The notes under the pieces were generated by a model. It was given only the letters and a program-made list of their open reading frames with translations, did not search any database and was not told where the DNA came from. From Medicago truncatula (lineage: Eukaryota > Streptophyta > Magnoliopsida > Fabales > Fabaceae), in assembly GCF_003473485.1 (NCBI RefSeq), contig NC_053046.1, positions 5,714,001 to 5,778,000 of the forward strand: DNA of 64,000 nucleotides. The letters run 5' to 3'. The translations under genes and the position numbers were made by a program. Shown piece by piece: positions 10,530 to 22,192 of this stretch. The stretch's first letter is position 1, and each line of letters opens with the position of its first letter.

Positions 10530-13500
10530 CTATTGAGCAAGTTTTCTGCACCAGTGAAGAACTCGGAACATATGTGCTCCAATAACATTTCTAAATGTTT
10601 TCTTGCTTGTTTTGGCATAATCAAGATCAAGCGTTCGATATGCAAGAGCAAACAGATACATTGCTGGATGAAGTCTTCTGCAGATTGTAAAACTGAGACA
10701 GTCAGTAAACTCTATAGACAAGTACATGGGGTTGGGTTGAGGCATAGTTTCTAAAATATTGATTAGCTACTATCGCTTGTAAATGTCTATGGGGCTCATA
10801 ATGTTTGGTTGGTGGTTAGAGTGGAAGAGTTAAGGAGTGGAGTGATAAGAGGGTCGAGGGTTCAATCCCATCCCCAACCTAATATTAACAGTATTAATAT
10901 TTTTCGTTTAAACAAAACTTGTAAATGTCTACGATGAAACAAATGGTAGATAGCATATTAGAAATTTGGTTCCAATGGACTGAGGATAAATTACTCAGAT
11001 GAGCTTTCAGAATTCAATAAACAGAGCTAAGGACTAGTCAACATAATTCAGTAAATAAAGCTACGGACTGGTCAACATCTATGAAACGCGACTGTGGGAA
11101 CTCTCACCAAACCAAAATGCATGTAAAAAACTTCAATATTTTCAAGAAAATCAAATAAAAAACCGAATAAATGCAAATTTTGATTTCTTAGAAAGTTACA
11201 CAGCTACCCAAAGTCTACAGATTTGTTTATATATCATTGTATATTAATCATTCAAAGACGTGCATGTTAAAAGACATACTTCTTCTGATGGTTCCATTAC
11301 AGCAATTCTTATAAAGTTAAAAGAAGGCATGAAATATAAACTTTTCAAGTGCTTACCTTTCAGCTTGCTCGCTATAATCCAAGCCATCCCAGAACCTTTG
11401 TGACGGCATAGTACGACCCTTCTTATCTTTGCCATATGTTTCAACATACCAACCTCCTATGTCATGGAAGCCACAGCGAGGCTCAAATAGCCAAAATCTG
11501 TATAACTAAGGGGTTAATATTATTAAAAAGGATTTCAAGTGGTATTGGAACAATTGATCTGCATAAATAACAAGGGTTAATAGGCAATTACCCCCAGTAA
11601 TATAGGTCATTTCCGGTTTTTTCCCCTGTAAAATTTTTTTTGTTTTGATTTACCCCCCTAATAGGCCAAACAAAAACCAATTTTATTTTTTTTTCAAGAA
11701 ATTTTCGTTTTTGTTTGGCCTATTAAGGGGGTAAATCAAAACAATTTTTTTTTTACAGGGGGTAAAGACCTATTAACCCAAATAACAATTAGCAGTAGTA
11801 ACCAAAAAAAAAAAAAAAAAACAATTGGCAGTATCATGAAAACTGCACGTAATTTAAGAATTGGGTATTTACTTTTGTAGTTATTAATAGAGTATGGAGA
11901 GAAAGAGTTTTGAGCCATAAATCTACAATATCACTCCATCGTTTCATGGTTCTTTCACCCAATATGGTATAATAACACCATTTCAACACAATTGAGAGTT
12001 GATAAATTAATCTAATGCCCAAACCGCTTCAAGCTTTAATGGAACCTTTTATGCCCAATAAAATCTACACTTGAAATACAAACCAGATGATGGCTACGCA
12101 TATTAAAACCACAGCATGATCGAAGTCATCTAACTTCTAACAAAGAAAGTAGTCAACACATTATTTTACTAGGAAAGATTATGATGTTAAAAAAAAAAAA
12201 TCCTTTTCTAAGAGCAGAAAGTGTGAGGGCATATGCACTAATGAACACCAAACATCAGTAATAGAGAGATTCTAGAGCTTTACTTGCTTGGTGGTAAACG
12301 TGCTCTGGTGCATCTACACTCGCAAACTGACACTTTCTCACCCACATGATACCAGTGCATATGCTTCACCTGAAAGTTTTATCATAACCCTGAATTTCTA
12401 GCAAGATCATGAAACCCATACCATGTTTCTTTTACTATTTAGAAATACAAAAAAGAAAAGACTTGGTACTAGTGCAAAATAAATTCCATTTTAAGTTCCA
12501 AGTATTAAACCAATAGGACAGTGGGATAGCAACTATGCTTACCAGTAATGTTCTATGTTTCATGATCGCATGGGTCTTTTCACGGTTGCTGTTGTAGACA
12601 TAACAACATCCTTCGTCTGGAGTGCTCCCAAGTCCAGATATGGTTCCCAAATGGATTTTGCTACCAACTGTGCTATTTGTAAATAAATTTCTTGAAAAGC
12701 TACTGCTGATATGTCTGGGATCTTCATCTGAATTAAGGAACACATGAATGTGATCTCCGGCATCTTCCGTTTGAATTGCATTAGAACATCTAGGTAGGAC
12801 CCTAGATGCTGTAGCAACTAATTTTCCAGAGACATGCAACTCTAGATCTCTATACGCATCTGATACATTATTTGAAATTTTAGAGCTGCGGCTTTGTTGA
12901 GTTCCAAAATCATCTGGCCTTTCTACATTCCTGCTGGTGTTCACATCCATTACAGATTGACAAAGGCCCGAGTGGAAGGATCTGTAAGAAGTTAACTTTT
13001 CATTTTCAGTAGATGATATCTCTGGAATCTTGTTGACTAGGCAAACCATCCCAAAAAGATCACGACCTGAAACCAAGTGCAAAACCTCAGGAGTTTCACA
13101 AGAGGACCTCTCTTCAGCCTCAAAACAGTCAGGAAGAAACTCCATGGGGATAGAATCAATTTCGGGACCGTAGTATGCTGCATGAATAGCAGAATAAAAA
13201 TCTCTCTCGAGTACATCAAAATATCCTGTTCCAACTACCACCTTCTTCTCTGACAAAATATCGTTTATAGCTAATCTATACCACTTTAACCATTCAACAA
13301 CTTCCATCTCCTTGAATGCAGTAGCCTGTGATTCGTAAATGCGCAACTTTGAACCCTGTTCAGAACGCTTCTGCGTAAGCTTTTTCTGAGAAAACAAGTA
13401 CATGTCATAATGGGCTCTCCTCCTAGCATCTGAAAGAATCTGCAACACATCATGGATTATTCCCGTTAATTCAATATTCCTGAAAAGAAATGAAAAGAAA

Positions 13501-14948
13501 AACGTCATTCTAGTTACCCACAAAGACGTCATATCATGGCCTGCAAGTTTCCAGCAATTAAAGTCATGAAGTATGTGTTATCTTTATGATAGGATGAATA
13601 TATAAATCAGCAGAAAACACCATGCCCACTAAATATGTATAAAAGACCATATACGATATTAGAAACAATCCAAGTTCCACATTGAAAAGAATCAAAAAAC
13701 ATATGAGGTCTGCAAAAAGTTTGTAAGAAGAGGCCCTTTTCACCCTACAATTCGGTTTTGCAAATGATGAGTTATGTCCAACTCAAAACCTAAAATGGTC
13801 TCTCACCTGTCAAGTCCGATATAACTTGAAAAGATATCAGTTCGAAAAAGATTTTATAAAGAATGAGCATCTCTCACCTTTCAAATCTCTTTTGTAAAGA
13901 TGAGTTATGACCAATTCAAAACCTATGATGGTATCTCACCGACCATATTATCCACGCACCAACTCCAATATTACTAAGCGTGTGAGGGTGTATTAGGAAT
14001 TTGTTAAGTCCAATTCAAAACCTAAAATACAACATATCTAAAATGAAAATATTTCCACGTATAGTCATTTGTCCAACTACTAACTAGGCACATACTCTAC
14101 TCCTATCCAATAATCAATGCAAGAATACCGGAACGGCAGATGCAAATTCACGAAAAGGAAGACATGCATTCAAACATGGCATTACAGACAATCTAAGATC
14201 AAACAAACGGCAATTAAGCTATTTAGTAACAGTGTTTTCATCTGATCGAACTATTGGGTATCGAATAACTTCAGCGCTAATAGACTGCTCTTTACACCGT
14301 AATTGATAATTTGATATTAAAATCCAGTGCAGCTTCTTCAAAATTACAACTCATTGTTTCAATTTCACAACATTTCTATGGTTATGAACTAACAAAACAC
14401 GTTATGATCTAAATTAACCACTTAACATAAAGCATATAAAATCCGTCAATTTAATCCATGACATTAAGATGTTAGGGACTAAGAGCCTGTTTGGAGCATA
14501 AGTTTTGTGAGACTTTTTGGGAGAACTTATGGAATCACATTGTTAAAAAACTGTTTTCAGCTTATTTTCATAAGTTCTCCGATAAGTTTATGAAAACGGG
14601 AAAACGATTCACACGAACCTCATAAGCGGCAAGGATTTGAACAAAACGTTTAGAAGCAGTGGAATCGTTCCTTGACTCGGCAACATCAGGGTGAGTTTCT
14701 TTCGCCAATTTGCGAAACGAAGCTTTGATCTCATCGAATGAGCTTGTTTGCGAAACTTCTAGAAGCTCGTACGCGTTCTCAATGGGAAAATCTGTCCAAA
14801 CTGATTCGGAAGAAGTGCTGAAGGCAAAAACGACGACGTAGCGTGATGAAACGGTGGTGGTGTTTGGTGTAATAATTGATATTGAAGAAATTGGTCTCTG
14901 ATTATTGTTTCTGATGATGGTAGTGCTGTAACCGGTGAGATAAGTCAT
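10530..14948 (-). CDS. Chloroplast-type J-domain (DnaJ-like) protein
   Basis: Five minus-strand exons join in frame: 14948-14619, 13439-12543, 12369-12284, 11497-11357 and 10677-10530 (533 aa). The first 45 residues are rich in Ser, Thr, Arg and Asn with few acids, as in a transit peptide. A J domain spans about 57-122: helix I YELLEVSQTSSFDEIKASF, the HPD motif at 86-88 that stimulates Hsp70 ATPase, and helix III/IV ILAAYE|ILSDARRRAHYD, which is split by intron 1. The rest is a plant-specific region with a conserved block (AINDILSEKKVVVGTGYFDV), GPEIDS, a CxCxC cluster (VCECRC) and a WLFEPRCG stretch. There is no Gly/Phe or classic zinc-finger region, so it is a type-III (DJC) J protein. Its partner Hsp70 and client are unknown. 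Intron 1 is about 1.2 kb; intron 3 and intron 4 carry transposon or SINE pieces. Confidence 0.85.
10795..10930 (+). mobile_element. tRNA-derived SINE-like remnant in intron 4 of the J-domain gene
   Basis: It reads 'ggttggtggttagagtgg' followed about 45 bp later by 'gagggttcaatcccatcc', resembling tRNA-type A and B box promoter elements, then a T-rich tail. It lies antisense to the J-domain gene. No clear target duplication was found. Confidence 0.4.
11574..11779. mobile_element. Mutator-like MITE (GGGTTAATAGG family) in intron 3
   Basis: A near-palindromic 206-bp element with ends GGGTTAATAGG and CCTATTAACCC and a perfect 9-bp target duplication AAATAACAA (11565-11573 and 11780-11788). A 9-bp duplication is typical of Mutator-like elements. 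It sits in intron 3 of the J-domain gene. A second copy is at 40645-40900. Confidence 0.88.
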
Positions 14949-15304
14949 GTTTTTTCTCTTGAATGATAGTTGTGTTTAGAGTTAAGGAAAAAATGAATGT
15001 GTTGGAGACTCTCTTCTACCTTACCCTCCTTTAAAGAAAGCTTAAATATGAAAACAGTTGTGTTACAACCAAAATTTTACAAAAAAAAAATGAGGCAGTG
15101 GCATAAAAACCAAAGCAATAGGGAGAGAAAGTAAAAAGATAATGTCAGTATGAGAGATAAAGTTGTCACAAAAATTGTAAAAAATAGTTGTTCAAATATC
15201 ATTTCTCATGTGAAAAATAGTTGCATGTTTTTTTTATTATTATTATCTTTGTTTTTTAAATAAACTTTGTAAATTGTAAACGTTTTTTAGTTTTAGTTAT
15301 TTTC
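14949..15304. other. Upstream region of the J-domain gene
   Basis: This probably holds the promoter and 5' untranslated region of the minus-strand J-domain gene. A polypyrimidine-rich leader lies just upstream of its ATG on the minus strand. No clear TATA box can be singled out. Confidence 0.35.
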
Positions 15305-15931
15305 TGTGAAGCCCGATATTTTAAAATTGATGACGTATCGTATCCCCTGCGTATCCTGCACTGATACATGCCCGATACTTCTCAATACATATCAGGAAAG
15401 TATCCGAAGATTAAATTTTATTTTTAAAAAAAATAATTATCTGATACTTATCAGAAGAGTATTCGATAATTATCCTACACAAATACTTGCCCCGATATTT
15501 CCCAATTAATGTTGACTAAAAAAACTTAACTCTTGAGTACTTATGTGTTCTTTTATGGATATAGTGCTTCTTTTTTGAATCGATATAGGATAACACTAAC
15601 AATGTTTATTTTGGATATAATATAGCACTGATGATGCTCTTTTTGGTATATATTGTGTATGTAATCGACTAATCATCATTCTCTTAATCGTCAGTATAAT
15701 TTATATTTATGTTGGTGTGCTATGACGACTAGTTTTTTTTTTGAGAGATATGACTGATTTCTTTTGTTTGTTAATATATTTGCATATTAAAAAAATGGTT
15801 ATAATTATATTGTACATTTAATTATATAAAAATTTTTATTAACGTATCTCAGCCGTATCGTATCTTGATTTTTGAAAAAATTTCGTATCGACATATCGGT
15901 GCAGTATCGTATCTCGTATCCGGGCTTCGCA
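15305..15931. mobile_element. Mutator-like non-autonomous element
   Basis: The ends are inverted: TGTGAAGCCCG on the left and TGCGAAGCCCG on the right (reverse complement), followed by 'gatacg'-rich arms. A perfect 10-bp direct repeat AGTTATTTTC flanks it (15295-15304 and 15932-15941). At 627 bp it has no transposase. The 9 to 10 bp duplication points to the Mutator superfamily. Confidence 0.8.
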
Positions 15932-15941
15932 AGTTATTTTC

Positions 15942-18372
15942 GTTATGTACTATTGTAAAAGTGTGTATGTGACAAAAACGGATGACGTGGTAGTGAATAA
16001 AGAGGCAAATGAGATTGATTTGACAAAGTGGATTATGAATCACATTGTAAGAGAGATGAAAACCAAAAACAAAATTCGTGATGGGACTATAACAAGTTCA
16101 CAGCCACGAACATAAATTCAATTCATGCATTTTGAAATAGGCTTTCATTTTCCATGTATTTTAATAGATGTTTGTTTATACGACATTGCTAGTTATTCCG
16201 AAAGTTTTTGTCCCGGCATTATCACGGCAGTTGTAATTGTAACAGTAACAAAATCTGTGTCATATTCATCAACCGACGTAATTGTAAAAAAAAATCCAAA
16301 ATTCAATGCCTATCCTTTATTTGCGATGTGTTCGTAATGGATTTTCTCGGGAGAAATAGCACTACTCTTATTTACTATATTTCAATTATTTTTTCAACGG
16401 TGTAGCACAATATTTATTGCAAGTGTACTAAAGCCACAATAAATAGATTTCTCGGAATATAATTTACTAATTTTAAAGCGAGTCTCATACCTTCCTTTGC
16501 ACCCTCTACATTGAGAAACCCTCTCCCTTGAGACTCAATTAATCAAGGAAATCGCAGTCGAAAAAAATATCACCGACAAAAGACCGATGGAAGTATGGAA
16601 CAAAGAGCATGATAAATGGATCTTCGGATTAAAACTGCATCTGGAAGTTTGGCAGAGATTAGAAAAGCACAGAATGAAATATAAAGTGAAATCAATGAAG
16701 AAAATGATAATGCATTCATATAGTTAAAACCAAATGAAGGAACATGAATCTTTGAGGGGAGATAGCAGTGATTAGTAAAACTCTTTTGAATTTAAGAAGT
16801 AGAAAGATAATGAATTGGGTTTACATATTTCGGCCTAGATTTCTTATTTTTTAAGTTAAATCAGTTCAGCTATCCAACTTTGATAATTTATATGTTAAGA
16901 TTTTTTTTTTTCCTGTTGCTGTTATTGGAAATTTGGAATGCAAACTCAGAACGATTAATTGCCAAATCATTTTTTACACATTTGCTCTTTATAAGTGGCA
17001 AACCAATCACATTAAATAAAAAAAAAAAAAAAAATCGACTTTAATACAAGTCACATGTTACGTGATACAACTTTACAATCGGATACTCATTGAGCTAGTA
17101 CTTTCTTCTTGCCAATTGAATACAATTCACTAGAACAACCGCACAAGCAAGAGAGACACTATACTCTTTCCCAAAACCTTAAGACAATAAATTAATGGGT
17201 TCTCTTACATATAATGTGTTCAACTTTTATTATTTTATCCGATGTGGGACATATAACTCACACTTGCAAACCAACAAACTTGTCCTACAACTACTTTACA
17301 AATTCTCTACCAGTTGCATAAATCAAATGGAAAAACTTCAAATTCTGCATCAAGGTCTTCATGATTATCAGATCAAAAAATCCAAAGAAACAACATCCCA
17401 TTCACAACTATGCCACTCAAAAACACAACATCGAGACATCACTCAACAATTATGCACGCATTTGCAACCACTCGTATGTAGTTGTAAAGTGGCTTACATA
17501 ATCAGTGTCTTGACTATCAAAGCAATTTAAACCGTGAGTGGATTTGAAATGTAAAAGATAAACAATCTCCCCTTTTCATTGAAGAGATCAAGCATCATAT
17601 TCAGATATATAGTTATTTATCTCAAGAACAATTAAAAATATAAAGACAGAAATTAAGAAACATATTTTCTAATTTATCGCGGAGATTGATTTTGATGACT
17701 TTATTTATACTCTTAAAACTTCAAGACCAAATATGCTTCACGGCACTTTAGTTAAAAAAAATACTTCACGGCACAAATTTTAATCCTCTAGGTAACATGA
17801 TTAATTGTATTTTGAAATTCATATCATATACATCCATGTCTAGAATATTGCACGCAGCACACATTTTTTCTTAGTTTATATGGTGGCCAATACTTTTCTC
17901 AACATACTCAATTCTTGCGAGACACACTTAGATGAACACGTGAGAGGAGTTCAATTGTGAGGCTCTAACTTGTTTATTAGTTGAACAATCCACTCTTTAT
18001 TTTGATGAACATAAGATTTTAATTTTAATACTTAATAAACACTCAATCTCTTTGAATCAATACCTTACAAAATTAAACAAATCAAACTAATATTTAAATT
18101 ATACTTCCCTTTTAAAAAAAGTTTGAGTATACTCAGACTTGTTATTTTATTGTAATGTTTAATGTATTTTAGATATTAACAAACAATTTGATTGGTAGAT
18201 AAAACAACAAAATTCAAAGTAGTCAAAAGAATTAAAAATCATATTCATGCATGATAAATTTAAAGTCAAACATTTTACCAAACATCATTCATGAAACTTG
18301 AAATATATAAAAACATATATTTTATTATATTTATTATATAATCATAACACTAAAACATTCTTGGAGATTTCA
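15942..18372. other. Intergenic region without a recognisable gene
   Basis: AT-rich sequence with several poly-A runs. An open frame of 111 codons at 17195-17530 contains 'tccgatgtgggacatat', a motif often met in retroelement ends, but it matches no protein I know and is probably not a gene. The part next to 18373 is the 3' flank of the subtilase. Confidence 0.4.
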
Positions 18373-20667
18373 TTATAATTTCCAACTAAACACAATAGGA
18401 CTTCTTACAACAGTTTTTCCGTCAGACCATTCCAAACTTCCAAAACTTTGAGTGCTATTTGGTTTTGAACCTGATGACGAAAATGTAATTATGTACGACT
18501 TCTTCTCATTTTTCTTAAAACTTAACACTTCTGGTTCAACTGATATCTTGATGGATGGAGCATCTGACTTGATAGATACCTTGTACGTTCCTTCTGCACC
18601 CACATTGGTAAGAGTTCGTGTGTGTTTGATCTCCTCTACACCATGCTCACCCTCAAAAACTACTGCAAAGGAAGGGTAGTTAAGGTTTGTTACACTATAT
18701 TGTTTCTTTGGGTCACATGTGTACTTTCTCCTTGCCACCATTTCAATTTTATCAGCTGAGTAGTTCAATGCACAAAGGAAGCTCAAATAGTCATCCACTG
18801 TCAAATCATAGACAAGTCCAGGATTTAGCGCAAAAATAGGGTTGACGTGTCCTGCACCAAAATCAAACGGAGTCGCTGGCTTTTTGTTAGCACCGTCCAA
18901 TAATGTCTTATTGTTCTTGTAAGCCGTATAAGTTGTTGTCATCAAAGCAGATCTAATGGCAGCTGGGCTCCAGTCTGGATGAACTGACTTAATCAAAGCT
19001 GCTAATCCACTTGCATGAGGGCATGACATGGATGTGCCTGAGATAATGTTGAAATCTACACGCCTAGGATCTGAATCCAACCCTGTGGGGCTCGCATTCC
19101 TTGTATATGCTGCTAAGATGTTAACACCTGGAGCAATAAAATCAGGCTTCAATATTTGTGGTGTTAATGAATTGGGGCCTCGTGAGCTGAATTCTGCAAC
19201 AATAGGTGACGGCTCAACCCCGAGCTTTGTTCCTTTAAACAAAATTGTGGCAGTTGGTTTTGGATCAAAAAATAAGTATTTCTTGATAGCTTCACCATCT
19301 TTGAAGCCCACGGCAGTTGCAGGCAAAATATGGGCATCTGCCACGGGTTCTTCTCCATCACTCTCAACGTTAGCTAACACCATGCCCAAACCACCGGCAG
19401 ACTTTACTGTGTTTCCTTTTTCTGTCCTAGAGCTCTCTCCACGATCACATAACACAATCTTTCCTGAAACTTTTTTTGGATCCAAGCTACCCGAAATGCA
19501 TGTACCAGTACCTAGGCCATTGATGCTTGCATTTCCTGCATATATGAATGGTACGGGAGTATCGGGCAAAGAATTTCCTTTAGAAAGGGACACACCTGGA
19601 TATTTTTTTCCATTTCCAAGACTAATGTATGCAGGGAAATCTCGATCGAGGGTGCCAGCTCCAACAGTTGTAATCCAAGGTGCTACGTTTGTAACACTCA
19701 AAGGATTAGGACCAGAGTTTCCTGCAGCACATGAAACTAGAATCCCATGCTCCATTGCTGCAAATGCTCCAATTGCGAGGTTGTCCTCAAAGTAATCAAT
19801 TGATCCACCTCCAAGAGACAACGAAAGAACATTGACATTGTCGGCAATGGCCTGGTCCATTGCAGCTAGTATATCAGAAATGCTACAAGCTTCTTTCCAA
19901 CAAACCTTATAAACAGCAACTCTAGCACCAGCAGCCATTCCACGAGCAGTCCCATTAGCGTAGCCAAAAAGATTTGCGTTGCTCACTGGAGATCCTGCAG
20001 CTGTGCTCGCTGTGTGGGTTCCATGGCCGTCATCATCTCGGGGGGATCTAGACTGGATGGTTTCATCAATCGATCCTGTAGATGCCTCGATGCCTTTTGA
20101 ATAGAACCTGGCACCAATCAATTTCTTATTACAATTTGAGGTTGTGAAATTGGTACCTGTTTCACATTTTCCTTTCCAACTACGGGGGATTGGCCCATAG
20201 CCTGTATCATCAAAGCTCTTACTTTCAGGCCAAACACCTGTATCAAGGAGTCCCACAACTACGTCACTGCTGTTATTTGTTGTGGGGAACATACTAGCAA
20301 TTTTATCGAGCCCAAGGAATTCTGGTGTACGAGTTGTAAGGAGTTTGTACTGTTGATCTGGTGTCACCTTTAGAATCTCAATTTGGCTCTTTAGTAACCG
20401 AAGTTCTTCGAGCGTCAGACTTGTCGAGAATCCATTAATTGTATTATCATAGGTGTATAACATTTCAGCTGAATTGGACACCGACTTAAGAATTGATTTG
20501 TACCAGATTGAATGGTGGTCGAAGCTTGTAGGCATCATGGATTTGGCAACATGTACTATGTAAGTAATCTTATCATTCTGGCTTTTCTCTGTTCTTGCTA
20601 GAGACACATCACACACAACCAGAATGAAAAAAAAAGTTGCAACGAAAGATTTCATGGGTGTTTTCAT
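18373..20667 (-). CDS. Subtilisin-like serine protease (subtilase, SBT1-type)
   Basis: A single intronless frame of 764 aa. Residues 1-24 are a signal peptide (hydrophobic ATFFFILVVC). An inhibitor I9 prodomain covers about 33-110, and the mature enzyme probably begins at TTRTPEFLGL (111). The catalytic triad is complete: Asp142 (LLDTGVWPE), His215 (DDDGHGTHTAST) and Ser546 (SGTSMSCPHASGL), with the oxyanion Asn317 (AAGNSGP). A PA domain is inserted at about 345-480 and a fibronectin-III-like domain ends the protein (about 660-764). There are several N-glycosylation sites. Length and domain order are those of secreted plant subtilases of the SBT1 group, which act in the cell wall on peptide hormones, wall proteins or defence targets. 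The substrate cannot be told from sequence. No defect is visible. Confidence 0.95.
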   Translation of the reverse strand: MKTPMKSFVATFFFILVVCDVSLARTEKSQNDKITYIVHVAKSMMPTSFDHHSIWYKSILKSVSNSAEMLYTYDNTINGFSTSLTLEELRLLKSQIEILKVTPDQQYKLLTTRTPEFLGLDKIASMFPTTNNSSDVVVGLLDTGVWPESKSFDDTGYGPIPRSWKGKCETGTNFTTSNCNKKLIGARFYSKGIEASTGSIDETIQSRSPRDDDGHGTHTASTAAGSPVSNANLFGYANGTARGMAAGARVAVYKVCWKEACSISDILAAMDQAIADNVNVLSLSLGGGSIDYFEDNLAIGAFAAMEHGILVSCAAGNSGPNPLSVTNVAPWITTVGAGTLDRDFPAYISLGNGKKYPGVSLSKGNSLPDTPVPFIYAGNASINGLGTGTCISGSLDPKKVSGKIVLCDRGESSRTEKGNTVKSAGGLGMVLANVESDGEEPVADAHILPATAVGFKDGEAIKKYLFFDPKPTATILFKGTKLGVEPSPIVAEFSSRGPNSLTPQILKPDFIAPGVNILAAYTRNASPTGLDSDPRRVDFNIISGTSMSCPHASGLAALIKSVHPDWSPAAIRSALMTTTYTAYKNNKTLLDGANKKPATPFDFGAGHVNPIFALNPGLVYDLTVDDYLSFLCALNYSADKIEMVARRKYTCDPKKQYSVTNLNYPSFAVVFEGEHGVEEIKHTRTLTNVGAEGTYKVSIKSDAPSIKISVEPEVLSFKKNEKKSYIITFSSSGSKPNSTQSFGSLEWSDGKTVVRSPIVFSWKL

Positions 20668-20737
20668 GTTAGATAGCTCTATATGTATGTAATGAAATGA
20701 AATGAGGTTATGTGAGAAATGCAGTATAGAACTTCGC

Positions 20738-20745
20738 TTTATAAA
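20738..20745 (-). promoter_or_regulatory. TATA box of the subtilase gene
   Basis: TTTATAAAG lies about 70 bp upstream of the subtilase ATG on the minus strand, a suitable distance for a TATA box with a short leader. Confidence 0.6.
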
Positions 20746-20829
20746 GGGGTAGGCTTGAATACCTTGGAACTATTACCATATAAAAAGGACCAATAGAACA
20801 AGGAGAAAGTGCGGAAAAGATGTCACTCA

Positions 20830-21028
20830 TTAAAGACATAATATTAAATTATATTTATTTATTTTGACCAAGTATTAAATTATATATTTGGTCAAAAAAG
20901 TCTTAAATTATATGTTAAATAATTATAATTTTGACTTATGCAATAATATTATCAAATTTATATTCATAATTAAATGAAATATTATTAAAAGATATATATA
21001 TATATATATATATTTTAAACATACACAC
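20830..21028. repeat. AT-rich stretch with (TA)n microsatellite
   Basis: Repeated 'ttaaattata' motifs are followed by a run of alternating TA at about 20993-21012. It lies upstream of the subtilase and has no coding content. Confidence 0.7.
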
Positions 21029-21151
21029 TTCTTCCGTCCCAAAATGTAAGTAAAAATTGGTCAATAAAAATTAATATATTGGTTTAAAATTTGTACCAGA
21101 TACATCAACTTATTGTGACCTATTTTTACTTACATTTTGAGACAGATGGAG
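21029..21151. mobile_element. Short Stowaway-like MITE
   Basis: The ends CTTCTTCCGTCCCAAAATG and (reverse complement) CTCCATCTGTCTCAAAATG are inverted and continue into 'taagtaaaaat' on both sides. It is about 123 bp, with TA on the right border; the left border is degraded. Confidence 0.7.
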
Positions 21152-21317
21152 TACATTTTGGTCAAATTATTTTTTGTCTCTTAATGTTATGAAGTCAAAC
21201 TCTAGTAAATGAGTTAACACGTTATAGGTTTTTGTTAAATTTCATGATATAATCATTATGAATAATAGTGATTAGACGGGCACTCCATGACAGTCTGACT
21301 GTTCTTCTTATTGCATT

Positions 21318-21786
21318 TAGATGTGGCAAAACGGACCCAATTCATTGAGTCGGCCTATTTAGCACGCTATTTTAGATGGGCTGAGTTGGAGTTTTGAACT
21401 CGCTTACAGGGTCGGCCGACCCGCTTAACTAATTTTTCTTTTTTAGACTTATTTTATCCTTTTAGATTTATTTGAGTTCGACAATTTGTTAATTATCGCG
21501 TTTTTACCACAAGTTTATTCGATGCCTATTCTTTTATTTTATTTTTTTTATGATAAAAAAAACAACATAAAAATTAAGTTGTACAAAAAAAATCCATGAA
21601 AAATGTTGTTTTTTCCCTAAAAAAAACAAAGTTTTTTGTCTGGCGGGTCGACCCGCGAACTTGTTTGTCCGACACTAAACGGAGCTGGGTGAAATTTTGG
21701 ACTTGTTCATATAATTTGACTCAGCTCATCTCGTCTCGTTTTAAGCGGGCTTAGATGGGACATGCAGGCCCGCTTTGCCATCAGTA
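21318..21786. mobile_element. Non-autonomous hAT-like element
   Basis: The ends TAGATGTGGCAAA and (reverse complement) TACTGATGGCAAA are flanked by an 8-bp near-perfect direct repeat (ATTGCATT at 21310-21317, ATTGCACT at 21787-21794). The interior is unusually GC-rich for the window, with 'gggtcggccgacccgc' and 'cgggtcgacccgcg' arms. It has no coding content. Confidence 0.7.
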
Positions 21787-22192
21787 ATTGCACTAATGTG
21801 TATAAATAACGAACAATGTAATTTTTATGAAATTTTGATTAAAATTAATTTGATTTTAATTAAAATTATATTTATAGATAATAGATATTTTGCACTTTCA
21901 TATTACAACAACCTTGTTTTTAATCGACCAATATTATTAGTGCAACATCTGCACAAGAAGCGCAAGACTTGCTAGAAAAATACAAACGATAGAGTGGGCA
22001 TCGCACAACAGCAGTGCACCCCCAAAAAAACAAACACCAACAACATCACACAACAACTGCCAAAAAACTAATGCGTTATCTCCTATAAAAAAAACTGCCA
22101 GAACACCTGGACATAAAAACCACAACCAATATTTATCTTTCAATGATACCAACAATATCTATAAATATTGTAACAACCTATATTTATCTTTT

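Noticed and set aside
12560-12817. 85-codon minus-strand frame overlapping the J-domain gene
   Set aside because: It is another frame of exon 2, which joins its neighbours correctly in the chosen frame.
13440-13532. Extension of J-domain exon 2 upstream to 13532
   Set aside because: The acceptor at 13442-13440 restores the J-domain helix (AAYE-ILSDARRRAHYD) in phase; the upstream open part would add residues that break the domain.
17195-17530. 111-codon plus-strand frame as a gene
   Set aside because: It has no recognisable domain or neighbours' codon use and contains a retroelement-like motif.
19028-19795. 255-codon open frame on the plus strand
   Set aside because: It lies fully antisense to the subtilase, whose motifs and triad are complete; a shadow of the real gene.
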